A stretch of 64,000 nucleotides of DNA from Neobacillus drentensis (GCF_021560175.1 NZ_CP091110.1:1044001-1108000); one strand, 5' to 3'; positions 46,941-55,958 are shown, numbered from the stretch's first letter. Numbers and translations: made by a program. Notes: generated by a model not told the origin, from the sequence alone.

Positions 46941-47094
46941 TCTTATCCAGAGAGGCGGAGGGACTAGGCCCGATGAAGCCCGGCAACCTTCAAGGTATTC
47001 CTTGAAAAGGTGCTAATTCCTGCAGGTTATATATAACCTGACAGATAAGAGGAGGAATTCGCCCTCTTCTTATTAAGAGGGCTTTTCTTTATTT
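46941..47094 (+). ncRNA. SAM-I riboswitch (S-box leader) with intrinsic terminator
   Basis: The conserved S-box parts appear in order: P1 strand TCTTATCCAGAGAGGCGGAG, GGCCCGATGAAGCCCGGCAACC, then GGTGCTAATTCCTGCAGG and the closing P1 strand AGATAAGAGGAG (47042-47053). The terminator GCCCTCTT-TAAGAGGGC followed by TTTTCTTTATTT lies at 47061-47094. With SAM bound, P1 forms and transcription should stop before hom; without SAM an antiterminator can form between the 3' P1 region and the terminator 5' arm. Confidence 0.95.
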
Positions 47095-47149
47095 ATTTAG
47101 AAAAAACTGACAAGAATCATGCAATAAAAGTAGAAGGGTGGATATCAAC

Positions 47150-48370
47150 ATGTCTGTAATTAAAGTGGCAATCCTTGGATTTGGCACGGTTGGTGAAGGA
47201 TTCTATCGGACGATTCAATCTCATGCAGAAGAACTGACAGCCGTTTTAGGTAAGAAGGTAGAGGTGGCTGCCATTCTAATTAAAAACCAGAAGAAGAAAA
47301 GGGAGATTAGTAAGGATGTCCTTGTTACAACAGATTTTGCAGATATCCTAAATCTTCCGCAGCTTGATGTTGTTGTCGAGGCCATTGTTGATAAGGATCC
47401 AACCTACATATATTTAAAGAAGGCCATTGAGCGGGGATGTCATATTATTACAGCCAATAAGGAGATGTTTGCTCACTATGGAACAGAGCTGCTTGAACTT
47501 GCCCAAGCGCATCATGTCTCGGTTGGATATGAAGCAACTGTAGCTGGAGGAATACCAGTGATTCAAACCTTAAGACAATTATTAAATGTAAATCGTGTTC
47601 AGCAAGTTCAGGGGATTTTAAATGGAACATCGAATTTCATTTTAACGGAGATGAGGGAGAAAAAGCTCTCCTTTGCCCAAGCTTTACGTACAGCACAGGA
47701 AAACGGCTTCGCTGAGGCCGACCCGACAAATGATGTGGAAGGCTTTGATGCCTTTTACAAAGCCATGATACTAAGCAGGCTGGCTTTCGGTGAAGAACCA
47801 AATTGGCATGCTGTTGAACGGACAGGGATAACTTCCATTACAAGTGAATTAATCGACACTGCTGATAGGCTGGGATTAAGGTTTAAACATATTGCCAGTA
47901 TAAAGAAATCAGTTAATCAACTTAAGGTATCTGTTGGACCAGTTCTTGTTGGAAATGAACATCCGCTATATCATGTAGAAGGGGTCCAGAATGCTGTAAA
48001 TATTTTTTCGGATATTGTGGGTCAAATAACCCTTCAAGGACCAGGGGCTGGGATGCTGCCAACTGCAAGTGCAGTCATCGAAGATTTAGTCTACGTTTGT
48101 CAGAACCGACCTGAAAGACAAGGATTCACAACAACAAGTGAAATTAATTCTGGACGACAGGAACAAGGGGAGATAGAAGAAACTTGGCTAATAGCCGGGT
48201 ATTATAATGTAACGAATCATTCTGTTCAACTGATTGATCAGGTTACAGATGGAATATGGATTGCCAAGGCAAAAAGGGAAGAAATAGACGCGCTCTCAAA
48301 ACTAAATGAAGAACTAGTGTATTTCCCTGTAATAGGGGAATATGAAAGGGAGCATGTCTTGGCACGATAG
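47150..48370 (+). CDS. hom: Homoserine dehydrogenase without a recognisable ACT domain
   Basis: 406 residues; NAD(P)H reduction of aspartate semialdehyde to homoserine, the branch point to methionine and threonine. N-terminal Rossmann VAILGFGTVGEGFY, ITANKEMFAHYG, the NGTSNFILTEM and FAEADPTNDVEGFDA signatures and catalytic Lys in DAFYKAMIL are present. B. subtilis Hom (433 residues) carries a C-terminal ACT domain; here the last 85 residues do not show the ACT pattern, which suggests no threonine feedback. Control by the SAM riboswitch points to methionine supply. ATG 47150 with GAAGGGTGGA is preferred to GTG 47138. Confidence 0.92.
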   Translation: MSVIKVAILGFGTVGEGFYRTIQSHAEELTAVLGKKVEVAAILIKNQKKKREISKDVLVTTDFADILNLPQLDVVVEAIVDKDPTYIYLKKAIERGCHIITANKEMFAHYGTELLELAQAHHVSVGYEATVAGGIPVIQTLRQLLNVNRVQQVQGILNGTSNFILTEMREKKLSFAQALRTAQENGFAEADPTNDVEGFDAFYKAMILSRLAFGEEPNWHAVERTGITSITSELIDTADRLGLRFKHIASIKKSVNQLKVSVGPVLVGNEHPLYHVEGVQNAVNIFSDIVGQITLQGPGAGMLPTASAVIEDLVYVCQNRPERQGFTTTSEINSGRQEQGEIEETWLIAGYYNVTNHSVQLIDQVTDGIWIAKAKREEIDALSKLNEELVYFPVIGEYEREHVLAR

Positions 48371-48388
48371 CAAAAAATTTTTTAGTAA

Positions 48389-48415
48389 GAAGCAGGGTAA
48401 GAGCTGCCCTGCTTC
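48389..48415. terminator. Bidirectional terminator between hom and yfhD
   Basis: GAAGCAGGG pairs perfectly with CCCTGCTTC. Convergent hom and yfhD end on either side; T tracts are short on both strands. Confidence 0.65.
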
Positions 48416-48427
48416 ATTATTAAGTTA

Positions 48428-48604
48428 TTAACTGTTTCTATTTTTCACACGTTGGTTAGCAGCATTAGCACGTGCCTGTGCTTCTAGATCAGCATGATCT
48501 GCAAACTCTGAAGAATACTCAACATCTTTTCCATCTGTTTTTAGATTTTTAGGCACTTGTGGAAGTGATCCTTTATTGTGCTTTTGTCCTTGTGCGCGGC
48601 CCAT
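48428..48604 (-). CDS. yfhD: YfhD family protein (sporulation-associated small protein)
   Basis: 58 residues on the minus strand, opening MGRAQGQKHNKGSLPQVPKN and containing DVEYSSEFADHADLEAQARANAA, a close match to my recollection of B. subtilis YfhD (SLPQTPKN, DVEFSxELADxxDxEAQARANAA). Ribosome binding site AAAGGGG is suitably placed before the ATG at 48604. YfhD is a small hydrophilic protein of unknown role found in spore formers. It heads the conserved yfh block. Confidence 0.85.
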   Translation of the reverse strand: MGRAQGQKHNKGSLPQVPKNLKTDGKDVEYSSEFADHADLEAQARANAANQRVKNRNS

Positions 48605-48726
48605 GAAAAAACCCCTTTCAAATTTAAACTAAAGTGAGTAGCAATCATTGCTCTCAAGGATAGTTTTTACTGTCTGAAAGGAGTCCATTAATGGAAAAAT
48701 TTATTTTTCACTCTCTGTATGTTTTT

Positions 48727-48864
48727 CTAAATACGAGTCTTTTTATCCGTGAAGCCAGCAGCACGGTCGGCCATCTTAAAATCACGCTGATAGCGTACCT
48801 CTTGCATGCTTGTTAAAGAATATTTTCCTCCGCCTCTGCTGTCCTTCTTTTTCTTTTCACCCAT
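48727..48864 (-). CDS. yfhE: YfhE family small protein
   Basis: 45 residues on the minus strand: a Lys/Gly-rich start (MGEKKKKDSRGGGKYSLTS), then MQEVRYQRDFKMADRAAGF, which matches the core of YfhE (AQEVxYxREFKxADRAGGF as I recall). The start at 48864 has AAAGGA nine bases upstream; another ATG at 48873 touches that site. Function unknown; neighbour of yfhD as in B. subtilis, and transcribed separately from recX. Confidence 0.75.
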   Translation of the reverse strand: MGEKKKKDSRGGGKYSLTSMQEVRYQRDFKMADRAAGFTDKKTRI

Positions 48865-49039
48865 TTTGCTCATTCCTTTCGACATTTCGTGAAATTTTTA
48901 AAGCCTAAGTGCAAATGCATATTACTAAATATGTACTTATTTCCATTTTTACCTGTTCGAAAAAAAAGATACGGTTTTTTGAAAGATATTTTTAAAAAAA
49001 GGTCCTTCCGTATGGTAAAGTAATTTTGAGGTGAAGGAT

Positions 49040-49858
49040 ATGCCCATTATTACAAAAATCACCACACAACAGAAAAACCAAGATCGCTTTAATGTGTTTA
49101 TGGATTATGGAAAAGGCAAAGGTGAGGAATTTGCCTTTAGTGTCGACAGTGACGTATTAATTAAATTTCAACTTAAAAAGGGAATGGAGCTTGATGATTT
49201 TTCCTTTTTAGAAATTCAATACCAAGATGATATCCGCAAGGCTTATAATCGGGCTATAAATTATTTGGCTAGAAGAATGAGATCGGAAAAAGAAATTGTG
49301 GAATACCTGGGTCAAAAAGAAGTGGACGAGCCGGTGATTAATGAGGTTATTCATAGATTAACTGCACAACATTATATTAATGATCAGGAATATGCTGTAG
49401 CCTTCGTAAGGACCCAAGCAAATACCACCGATAAAGGTCCTAATGTGATTAAAATGGATTTGAAGGAGAAAGGAATAGCAGAGGCTTTCCTCTTAAAGGC
49501 GCTTGAAGAATTTCCTTTGGAGCAGCAGGTTGAAAAGGCAATAAAAATTTCGGTGAAGTTTTATCAAAAAAATACTAAGGAATCTCTTAAAGTCCAAAAG
49601 CAAAAGCTTGAGCAGTTACTGCTGAGAAAAGGTTATTCTTATGAAGTTATAAATATTGCTGTTAATGAAGCAGAGGTACCAAAAGAAATGGATGAGGAAA
49701 TGGAAGCTGTTCGATTTCAAGGCGAGAAGCTTCACAGAAAGTATTCTCATCTTAGAGGATTTGAGTATCAGCAAAAGATAAAGCAAGCACTGTATCGTAA
49801 AGGTTTCACGATGGAGTTAATTGAGCGTTTCTTAGCAGAAAAAGACGAACATGAATGA
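49040..49858 (+). CDS. recX: Recombination regulator RecX
   Basis: 272 residues; RecX binds RecA filaments and limits recombination and SOS activity. Three-helix RecX repeats are visible (RAINYLARRMRSEKEIVEYL, YINDQEYAVAFVRTQ, KGPNVIKMDLKEKGI). Length fits the long Bacillus form (264 in B. subtilis). Start ATG 49040 with GAGGTG six bases upstream; GTG 49031 is possible but overlaps that site. Confidence 0.9.
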   Translation: MPIITKITTQQKNQDRFNVFMDYGKGKGEEFAFSVDSDVLIKFQLKKGMELDDFSFLEIQYQDDIRKAYNRAINYLARRMRSEKEIVEYLGQKEVDEPVINEVIHRLTAQHYINDQEYAVAFVRTQANTTDKGPNVIKMDLKEKGIAEAFLLKALEEFPLEQQVEKAIKISVKFYQKNTKESLKVQKQKLEQLLLRKGYSYEVINIAVNEAEVPKEMDEEMEAVRFQGEKLHRKYSHLRGFEYQQKIKQALYRKGFTMELIERFLAEKDEHE

Positions 49859-49886
49859 ATATGAACCGACCAAGGGAGTGAAGTAA

Positions 49887-50213
49887 ATGCACCAGCAGGA
49901 GCAACGCTACAGTGAAATGAATGAGCATGAACTAAGACAAGAAATTGCCGATCTCAAGGAAAAGGCGAGAAAAGCGGAGCAAATGGGTATGGTTAATGAA
50001 TTTGCTGTTCTTGAAAGAAAAGTACAAATGGCGCGAGCTTATATGATGGACCCCACAGCGTTTTTACCTGGAGAAATTTATCAAATTGAAGGGGACCCTG
50101 GACAGTACTTTAAAATTGACTATATGAACGGTGTTTTTGCCTGGGGCTACCGTTTAAAGGGGGATGGTAAAGAAGAAGCTTTGCCCATCTCGGTGCTAAC
50201 GCCTTTAAAGTAA
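49887..50213 (+). CDS. yfhH: YfhH family protein (DUF1811)
   Basis: 108 residues with a helical N-terminal half (NEHELRQEIADLKEKARKAEQMG) and a beta C-terminal half (FKIDYMNGVFAWGYRLKG, EEALPISVL) as in YfhH of B. subtilis. Function unknown. It follows recX by 28 bp with RBS AAGGGAGTGA, an order conserved in bacilli, so it is probably cotranscribed. Confidence 0.87.
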   Translation: MHQQEQRYSEMNEHELRQEIADLKEKARKAEQMGMVNEFAVLERKVQMARAYMMDPTAFLPGEIYQIEGDPGQYFKIDYMNGVFAWGYRLKGDGKEEALPISVLTPLK

Positions 50214-50217
50214 AACA

Positions 50218-50252
50218 ACAAACCAGAGTAACTTCTGGTTTGTTTGTTTTAC
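50218..50252 (+). terminator. Terminator after yfhH
   Basis: CAAACCAGA pairs with TCTGGTTTG (loop GTAACT) followed by TTTGTTTT. It closes recX-yfhH; sspK converges from the other side. Confidence 0.85.
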
Positions 50253-50262
50253 ATTGGTTTAG

Positions 50263-50442
50263 CTATTTCCAGACTGCTTGCGGTGATTCGTCATCGCGCT
50301 CCCCGGAAGCACGCATACGTTCTTGCGGGTGAGTATTAATGCTGCCGTCAGCTCTTGTGGAAGCAAATTCCGCTTTAGCGCGCGGTTCTCCCTCAAGTTT
50401 GTTATTACTTTGATTTGGGAAATTCGTTGCCTTATTTCTCAT
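50263..50442 (-). CDS. sspK: Small acid-soluble spore protein K
   Basis: 59 residues on the minus strand: [43 protein letters not shown], matching the SspK family almost throughout ([30 protein letters not shown]). A minor spore protein made in the forespore under SigG in B. subtilis. Its C-terminal tail ([10 protein letters not shown]) is about ten residues longer than the B. subtilis form. GGAGGT precedes the ATG. Confidence 0.9.
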   Translation of the reverse strand: MRNKATNFPNQSNNKLEGEPRAKAEFASTRADGSINTHPQERMRASGERDDESPQAVWK

Positions 50443-50570
50443 GATTTACCTCCAATTAGGGAATGAGAAAAACGTGAAAAGCATCATATTCAAAATGCTA
50501 ACCACGTAACGTTAGTATGGCTTATTGCTTGAAGGATATGTTATAAGAAAATGGTAATGAGGTGTTGTTG

Positions 50571-50822
50571 ATGAATGAATACCATGGAAGACTTATTAAG
50601 TTGTTAATGGATAAAAACGGACAGTTAAGTTATGACCAGGCCCGAACATGGGTAGAGTTATTATGGGATGATTTTGAAACCACTTACGCGAAGGCTGGCC
50701 GGGAATACAAGGGCAGTGAAATGGCGGACCGGATTGTTACCCAATGGATTCAAAATTATGGTGACAAACTACATGAGTTTGTCGCAACAAATCCTAAGTA
50801 TAAAAAATTTCTTACACAATAA
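50571..50822 (+). CDS. yfhJ: YfhJ (WVELL family) protein
   Basis: 83 residues with the name-giving motif TWVELLWDDFETTYAKAG and a C-terminal WIQNYGDKLHEF; the YfhJ/WVELL family of bacilli, function unknown. ATG 50571 with GAGGTG is preferred over GTG/TTG codons upstream at 50562-50570. Next to sspK as in B. subtilis. Confidence 0.87.
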   Translation: MNEYHGRLIKLLMDKNGQLSYDQARTWVELLWDDFETTYAKAGREYKGSEMADRIVTQWIQNYGDKLHEFVATNPKYKKFLTQ

Positions 50823-50850
50823 AAAGAAGGGCATAAAGTCAGCCCTTCTT
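50823..50850. terminator. Bidirectional terminator between yfhJ and yfhP
   Basis: AAGAAGGGC pairs with GCCCTTCTT. It begins right after the yfhJ stop and overlaps the yfhP stop on the opposite strand. Confidence 0.75.
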
Positions 50851-51829
50851 AACTGGGAATGATACTCAACTTCTTTCGTAATTTCTTCTCACTAAACACC
50901 CAGCCCGTATAAGAGCTAATTGGTTTTAAATCAAAGTCTAATTGAACAACCGCTACAAACGGGTAGTGACCATTGCTTCGATAACGCAAATCAATAAACC
51001 GGACTTCATAAAAATCGCTATACTCATCAACCTCCCAGCGATAGACAGGGGAGAACGATAAGAAGGCTGACAGGTTTTTATCTTTCTTCGCTGCTTCAAT
51101 TACAGGGGTATTAGGAACAGGGACTCGGATAAACCGGTCAAGGATCTCGACATGTTGATTAACAGATCTCCCTACAAAAAATTCTTTCTCATTCATTGCT
51201 GCAATTCTCCATTGATGAAATCTCATCGTTGGTGCAATAATCACTTCTGTCGCGTCTGGAATTATCCGTTTTACTTCCTGCAAGACTTTCAGCTTCGCTA
51301 AATATCTCCGAACATAATATGCAATGATGACCCCATACATAATTAAAAAGGTAACTCCTGGATTTGCTCCTACTATCCAGATAAATATACCGATCACATG
51401 AATAGCAAAAATAATCGGATCAAATGTATTAATGACCCCGAGCGCTACCCATTTAGAAGAGAAGGGTCTAAGGGCCTGGGTCCCATAGGCATTAAATATA
51501 TCAACAAAAACATGGATAAACACTGCTGCAAAAGTCCAAGCCCATAAATGCAATAAATTTGCACTTGTGAAAAATGGATAGATAACCGCTGTAATAAGGA
51601 GCGGCCATAAAATAACTGCGGGAATGGAGTGGGTAACTCCGCGATGATTTCGGATATAGATTGCATTGTTTCTAAGTTTTAATACAGTGTCAATATCTGG
51701 TATTTGCGAGCCTGCTATTGTCCCAATTAATACACTTACTGCCGTAGCATGACTGCCGGCAACCACTGGGTCAAGCGTTGCAAGACCACCTAAAGCAATA
51801 CCCATGACTACATGAGTTCCAGTATCCAA
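50849..51829 (-). CDS. yfhP: YfhP membrane-bound metal-dependent hydrolase family (DUF457)
   Basis: 326 residues. The N-terminal half carries several membrane helices and metal-ligand-like motifs (THVVMGIALGG, GSQIPDIDTVLKL, HRGVTHSIPA), the pattern of the YdjM/DUF457 family; the C-terminal half is soluble. In B. subtilis YfhP (327 residues) has been described as a negative regulator of the adjacent yfhQ-fabL-sspE genes, which are adjacent here too. TTG start at 51829 with AAAGGGGG. Confidence 0.85.
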   Translation of the reverse strand: MDTGTHVVMGIALGGLATLDPVVAGSHATAVSVLIGTIAGSQIPDIDTVLKLRNNAIYIRNHRGVTHSIPAVILWPLLITAVIYPFFTSANLLHLWAWTFAAVFIHVFVDIFNAYGTQALRPFSSKWVALGVINTFDPIIFAIHVIGIFIWIVGANPGVTFLIMYGVIIAYYVRRYLAKLKVLQEVKRIIPDATEVIIAPTMRFHQWRIAAMNEKEFFVGRSVNQHVEILDRFIRVPVPNTPVIEAAKKDKNLSAFLSFSPVYRWEVDEYSDFYEVRFIDLRYRSNGHYPFVAVVQLDFDLKPISSYTGWVFSEKKLRKKLSIIPS

Positions 51830-51903
51830 CAGGAAATTCCCCCTTTAAAATAATCTTGTCAAAAAAGGTAATTTAGCTTATCGTTAATAATTGTACGTTA
51901 GAA

Positions 51904-52026
51904 ATGTCCAGCTGCAGCGCCTAGGGGATCTTAGGTCTAAGCCGATCCGTCAAGAAGGTTAAAGAACAACCTTCTCGCCGGCCCGTCTTATGCCTGTCGC
52001 CCCTGGTCAAGGCGCTTCCGCTTTTC
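51904..52026 (+). repeat. Type B hairpin repeat, copy 2
   Basis: About 123 bp (TGTCCAGCTGCAGCGCCTAG to GGCGCTTCCGCTTTTC) in the gap between yfhP and mutY, closely similar to 46659-46782. Differences fall in pairs that keep the hairpin: AGCGCCT/AGGCGCT here against AGCGTCT/AGACGCT there, and GAAGGT/ACCTTC against GAAGGC/GCCTTC. Confidence 0.88.
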
Positions 52027-52078
52027 TTTTTATTTTCCCTTTTTTCGAGGTGTTTAACAATCTGGAGGAACAAAAGTT

Positions 52079-53179
52079 ATGATTATTGAACATGAAAATT
52101 CTGAAAAAATCAATATAAATGCATTTCAAAATGATTTAATTACCTGGTTTAAAAGGGAACAACGCGATCTGCCGTGGCGAAAGGATCAGGATCCTTATAA
52201 AGTTTGGGTTTCAGAAATAATGCTTCAGCAGACAAGAGTTGATACGGTAATCCCTTATTTCAATCGATTTATCGAATGGTTTCCGACAATTGATGCATTG
52301 GCAGATGCGGATGAAGACAAAGTGCTTAAAGCATGGGAAGGTCTTGGCTATTATTCTCGAGTGCGAAATCTTCAATCTGCGGTAAAAGAAGTAAGAGAAA
52401 GATATAATGGCGAAGTGCCAAGTAGTCCAAAGGAAATTGCTGAACTAAAGGGAGTAGGACCTTACACGGCTGGTGCAATTTTAAGTATTGCTTATGGTAT
52501 CCCTGAGCCTGCTGTCGATGGAAATGTGATGAGGGTACTGTCTCGAATCCTTTCAATTTGGGATGATATTGCAAAACCATCTTCGAGGAAAATTTTTGAA
52601 CAGGCAGTCCGTACATTAATTTCACATGATGATCCATCAGCATTTAACCAAGCCTTGATGGAGCTTGGTGCATTAATTTGCACCCCTACATCGCCTTCAT
52701 GTCTTTTATGCCCTGTCCGAGAACATTGCCAGGCTTTTTCCGAAGGAGTACATGAAGAGCTTCCTGTTAAAACCAAAAAAACAAAATCACGGAATGTTCA
52801 ACTTGCTTCTGCAGTTCTAGCCAACACCCAAGGAAAAATCCTTATCCATAAGCGTCCAACTAGCGGATTGCTTGCAAATTTGTGGGAATTTCCAAGTGTT
52901 GAGCTGCATCATAGCCTGCAAAATGAACGTGATCAGATCGTTCAGCTTTTTAACTCAGAGCTGCAGTTAGAGCCATATCTCGAAAAGATTATTGGTCAAA
53001 TCGATCATGTTTTTTCCCATTTGGTATGGAACATCATGGTTTATACAGGGACACTTTCTGCAGATTTTCAGGAAAGTGAGGATTGGAGGCTTGTCTCCAT
53101 TAAACAAATGGAGGAATATGCCTTTCCAGTGTCCTATCAAAAAATCTTCCAAATGTATCTAAATTCCTTAGAGGAATAA
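52079..53179 (+). CDS. mutY: A/G-specific adenine DNA glycosylase MutY
   Basis: 366 residues; removes adenine mispaired with 8-oxoguanine. HhH-GPD domain with catalytic Glu in [13 protein letters not shown], helix-hairpin-helix [13 protein letters not shown] and catalytic Asp in AVDGNVMRV; the 4Fe-4S loop has Cys spacing C-x6-C-x2-C-x5-C ([17 protein letters not shown]); a NUDIX-like recognition domain follows (about 230-360). RBS GGAGGA before ATG 52079. This is YfhQ in B. subtilis. Confidence 0.94.
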   Translation: MIIEHENSEKININAFQNDLITWFKREQRDLPWRKDQDPYKVWVSEIMLQQTRVDTVIPYFNRFIEWFPTIDALADADEDKVLKAWEGLGYYSRVRNLQSAVKEVRERYNGEVPSSPKEIAELKGVGPYTAGAILSIAYGIPEPAVDGNVMRVLSRILSIWDDIAKPSSRKIFEQAVRTLISHDDPSAFNQALMELGALICTPTSPSCLLCPVREHCQAFSEGVHEELPVKTKKTKSRNVQLASAVLANTQGKILIHKRPTSGLLANLWEFPSVELHHSLQNERDQIVQLFNSELQLEPYLEKIIGQIDHVFSHLVWNIMVYTGTLSADFQESEDWRLVSIKQMEEYAFPVSYQKIFQMYLNSLEE

Positions 53180-53209
53180 ACGCTGTTGCTATGCGTTTAT
53201 TCCTCTTTT
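53171..53209 (+). terminator. Terminator overlapping the mutY stop
   Basis: GAGGAATAAACGC pairs perfectly with GCGTTTATTCCTC (13 bp) followed by TTTTA. The left arm includes the mutY stop codon. It is nearly symmetrical and may also serve yfhS on the minus strand. Confidence 0.85.
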
Positions 53210-53216
53210 AAGTATA

Positions 53217-53441
53217 TTAATCGTATACTGTTTTTGTTCCATGGGTATAATCAGCTTCTTGCCGTTTCATCCCCCCGCGATTTTCAATTTCTTCAATAAT
53301 TTCTCGATGAATCGTCTGCCCCTCACTATTAAGATATGGTGCAATTTGTTGAAATGAATGATGATAAAAGGCTAATTCGCTATCCTTCCAATCCGTTTTT
53401 GCCATCATTGAAAGTTCTGTCATATCCCGTCCTACATACAT
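53217..53441 (-). CDS. yfhS: YfhS family small protein
   Basis: 74 residues on the minus strand, hydrophilic, with KTDWKDSELAFYHHSFQQI and HREIIEEIENRGG. Size and neighbourhood (mutY, fabL, sspE) match B. subtilis YfhS, a protein of unknown function linked to sporulation genes. AAGGAT precedes the ATG. Identification depends on length, position and general resemblance. Confidence 0.75.
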   Translation of the reverse strand: MYVGRDMTELSMMAKTDWKDSELAFYHHSFQQIAPYLNSEGQTIHREIIEEIENRGGMKRQEADYTHGTKTVYD

Positions 53442-53491
53442 ATCCTTAAAATTCCCCCTAACTTGTCTTTCATTTTAGTGTTTTATATTAA

Positions 53492-53520
53492 TTGTCTTCT
53501 ATTCATGGAAAAGATAAAAT
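53492..53520 (+). promoter_or_regulatory. Putative SigA promoter of fabL
   Basis: TTGTCT (53492-53497) and TAAAAT (53515-53520) with a 17-bp spacer, 61 bp before the fabL start. No clear FapR operator was seen. Confidence 0.55.
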
Positions 53521-53566
53521 GAATAGAAAAGTGAAGCGTTTCAAGCTTTCTAAAAAAATTACATAG

Positions 53567-54331
<765 letters not shown>

Positions 54332-54364
54332 AAAGTAACAAAATTATTTTTCAATAATTTTTTT

Positions 54365-54394
54365 GGATATTCTCCACGGAGCCGGGACATATTA
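54365..54394 (+). promoter_or_regulatory. Possible forespore SigG promoter of sspE
   Basis: GGATA (54365-54369) and CATATTA (54388-54394) with an 18-bp spacer resemble the SigG consensus GHATR-N18-CATNMTA with two mismatches. Position just before sspE supports it. Confidence 0.45.
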
Positions 54395-54414
54395 ATTTCG
54401 TGGAGGTGATATCA

Positions 54415-54714
54415 ATGGCAAACTTCAATCAACAGCCAAACAAAACATCTGCTGGAACTAACATCCAGGAAGTAAGACAACAAAACGCTCAATCAGCTGG
54501 TGCTGGTTCAGCAGGTACTTTTGGAACTGAATTTGCAAGCGAAACTAATGCTGCAGAAGTAAGAAAGCAAAACCAACAGTCTGCACAAGGCGGTTCTCAA
54601 GGTTCTTTCGGAACTGAATTTGCAAGCGAAACTAATGCTCAAGAAGTAAGACAACAAAATCAACAAGCTGAATCTCGTAAGAACCAAAATAGCGGTCAAT
54701 TCGGCCAAAGCTAA
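54415..54714 (+). CDS. sspE: Gamma-type small acid-soluble spore protein
   Basis: 99 residues, rich in Gln, Asn, Ala, Ser and Gly, with the internal duplication FGTEFASETNAAEVRKQNQQ / FGTEFASETNAQEVRQQNQQ. The block TEFASET carries the GPR protease cleavage site at which the protein is degraded during germination to supply amino acids. Start is ATG 54415 after GGAGGTGAT. Gamma SASP do not bind DNA, unlike the alpha/beta type. Confidence 0.95.
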   Translation: MANFNQQPNKTSAGTNIQEVRQQNAQSAGAGSAGTFGTEFASETNAAEVRKQNQQSAQGGSQGSFGTEFASETNAQEVRQQNQQAESRKNQNSGQFGQS

Positions 54715-54729
54715 TAGGCATACTTAATA

Positions 54730-54765
54730 AGAAGGCACTCTTCATTCGTAAGAGTGTCTTCTTTC
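54730..54765 (+). terminator. Terminator after sspE
   Basis: AGAAGGCACTCTT pairs with AAGAGTGTCTTCT (one G-T) followed by TTCC; the T tract is short. Confidence 0.75.
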
Positions 54766-54769
54766 CTGT

Positions 54770-54795
54770 TCAAGGCGCTTCCGCTTTTCTTTTTT
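54770..54795 (+). repeat. Truncated end of a type B repeat
   Basis: TCAAGGCGCTTCCGCTTTTC plus the following T run is identical to the right end of the copy at 51904-52026, but the rest of the element is missing, so this is a deletion remnant directly after the sspE terminator. Confidence 0.75.
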
Positions 54796-54891
54796 CGACA
54801 AAACTTCCTGTATGTTTACAGAAGTAGTCAAAGGGAAAAAGGAGTTTTTCCAGAATACATATAATAGCTAAAAAATAAGGCGGTGAGGGAA

Positions 54892-55149
54892 ATGGATCAT
54901 TTTAACCGATTAGTTTCCGAACAAATGGCGACCATGGAAAAATTGTTATATCTGCAAGCAGAACTTGAGCGATGCCAGGAAATAGAGGAAGAGCTGCAGA
55001 CATTACAAAATGCAACCAATCTGGAGAGCGTTCAGAACGATATTCAGGCCATGAAAAAAGAGCTGAGAGAGATACAAATTATTTTTGAAAAGCAAACAGA
55101 AGAAGTTATCAATTCCTATCGGGAAATGAATTTAACTCCATCCCTGTAG
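54892..55149 (+). CDS. ygaB: YgaB family coiled-coil protein
   Basis: 85 residues, almost wholly helical with heptad-like spacing (MEKLLYLQAELERCQEIEEELQTLQ, MKKELREIQIIFEKQ). Position between sspE and ygaC and size match YgaB, function unknown. The GGTGAGGG site suits ATG 54892; GTG 54883 lies in that site. Confidence 0.82.
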   Translation: MDHFNRLVSEQMATMEKLLYLQAELERCQEIEEELQTLQNATNLESVQNDIQAMKKELREIQIIFEKQTEEVINSYREMNLTPSL

Positions 55150-55188
55150 TTTTTGAACCAAAAACAAGGAAAAATTACACATTTTTTA

Positions 55189-55220
55189 CAAAGAGCCAGT
55201 GAATTCTGGCTCTTTTGTTT
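55189..55220 (+). terminator. Terminator after ygaB
   Basis: AAAGAGCCAG pairs perfectly with CTGGCTCTTT around TGAATT, followed by TGTTTT. Confidence 0.87.
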
Positions 55221-55340
55221 TAAATTCTTGTCTTAACCGTTATAATAATAGAAAATAGGAATTTTACTTTGTAACCTTTTGTCGAGTGTAAATGGTAAGA
55301 GTAGGTTTCAAAGCGTTCAGAAATGAAGGTAGGGGAGAAA

Positions 55341-55871
55341 ATGGTCGTACCCATCGAAGGTGAACCAATGCAAATACATAGCTATAAACACAATGGGCAC
55401 ATCCATCGCGTCTGGGAAGAAACAACCGTTTTAAAAGGGTCACAAAATTTGGTTATTGGTGGAAATGACCGGACACTTGTAACAGAGTCGGACGGGAGAA
55501 CATGGATTACGAGAGAGCCAGCAATCTGTTATTTCCATTCACAATACTGGTTTAACGTAATTGGAATGATCCGTGAAGACGGTATTTACTATTATTGTAA
55601 TATTAGTTCACCTTTTATTTTTGATGGTGAAGCACTAAAGTATATTGATTATGACCTCGATATCAAAGTGTATCCTGATATGACCTTTAACTTACTAGAC
55701 GAAGATGAGTATGAACGGCATCGTCGTGAAATGAACTATCCTGATGTCATTGATAAAATTCTAAAAAGAAATGTCGATAAACTAATACAATGGATTCGGC
55801 AGCGTAATGGCCCTTTTGCACCGGATTTTATTGATATTTGGTATGAACGTTATTTAACTTACAGACGGTAA
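55341..55871 (+). CDS. ygaC: Nucleoside tri-/diphosphate phosphatase, Ntdp/DUF402 family
   Basis: 176 residues, the length of B. subtilis YgaC. DUF402 beta-barrel with the conserved [31 protein letters not shown] and [12 protein letters not shown], the last two carrying the acidic metal-binding residues. S. aureus and Streptomyces relatives hydrolyse nucleoside tri- and diphosphates; the physiological substrate is uncertain. Start is ATG 55341 after GTAGGGGAG; ATG 55323 would give six extra residues without a ribosome binding site. Confidence 0.87.
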   Translation: MVVPIEGEPMQIHSYKHNGHIHRVWEETTVLKGSQNLVIGGNDRTLVTESDGRTWITREPAICYFHSQYWFNVIGMIREDGIYYYCNISSPFIFDGEALKYIDYDLDIKVYPDMTFNLLDEDEYERHRREMNYPDVIDKILKRNVDKLIQWIRQRNGPFAPDFIDIWYERYLTYRR

Positions 55872-55887
55872 ATGACACAACTGTAAA

Positions 55888-55918
55888 AGAGCCTGTTGTT
55901 CCGAGAGCAACAGGTTCT
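55888..55918 (+). terminator. Hairpin between ygaC and ygaD
   Basis: AGAGCCTGTTG pairs with CAACAGGTTCT (one G-T), followed by TATCTGTTT; terminator-like with a weak T tract. Confidence 0.65.
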
Positions 55919-55958
55919 TATCTGTTTAAATATTTTAGCTGAAATGGAGGGGAATTGT

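Noticed and set aside
53532..53548. GTGAAGCGTTTCAAG upstream of fabL considered as a cre site.
   Set aside because: The central CG spacing is one base short on each side of the 14-bp cre consensus, so it does not fit.
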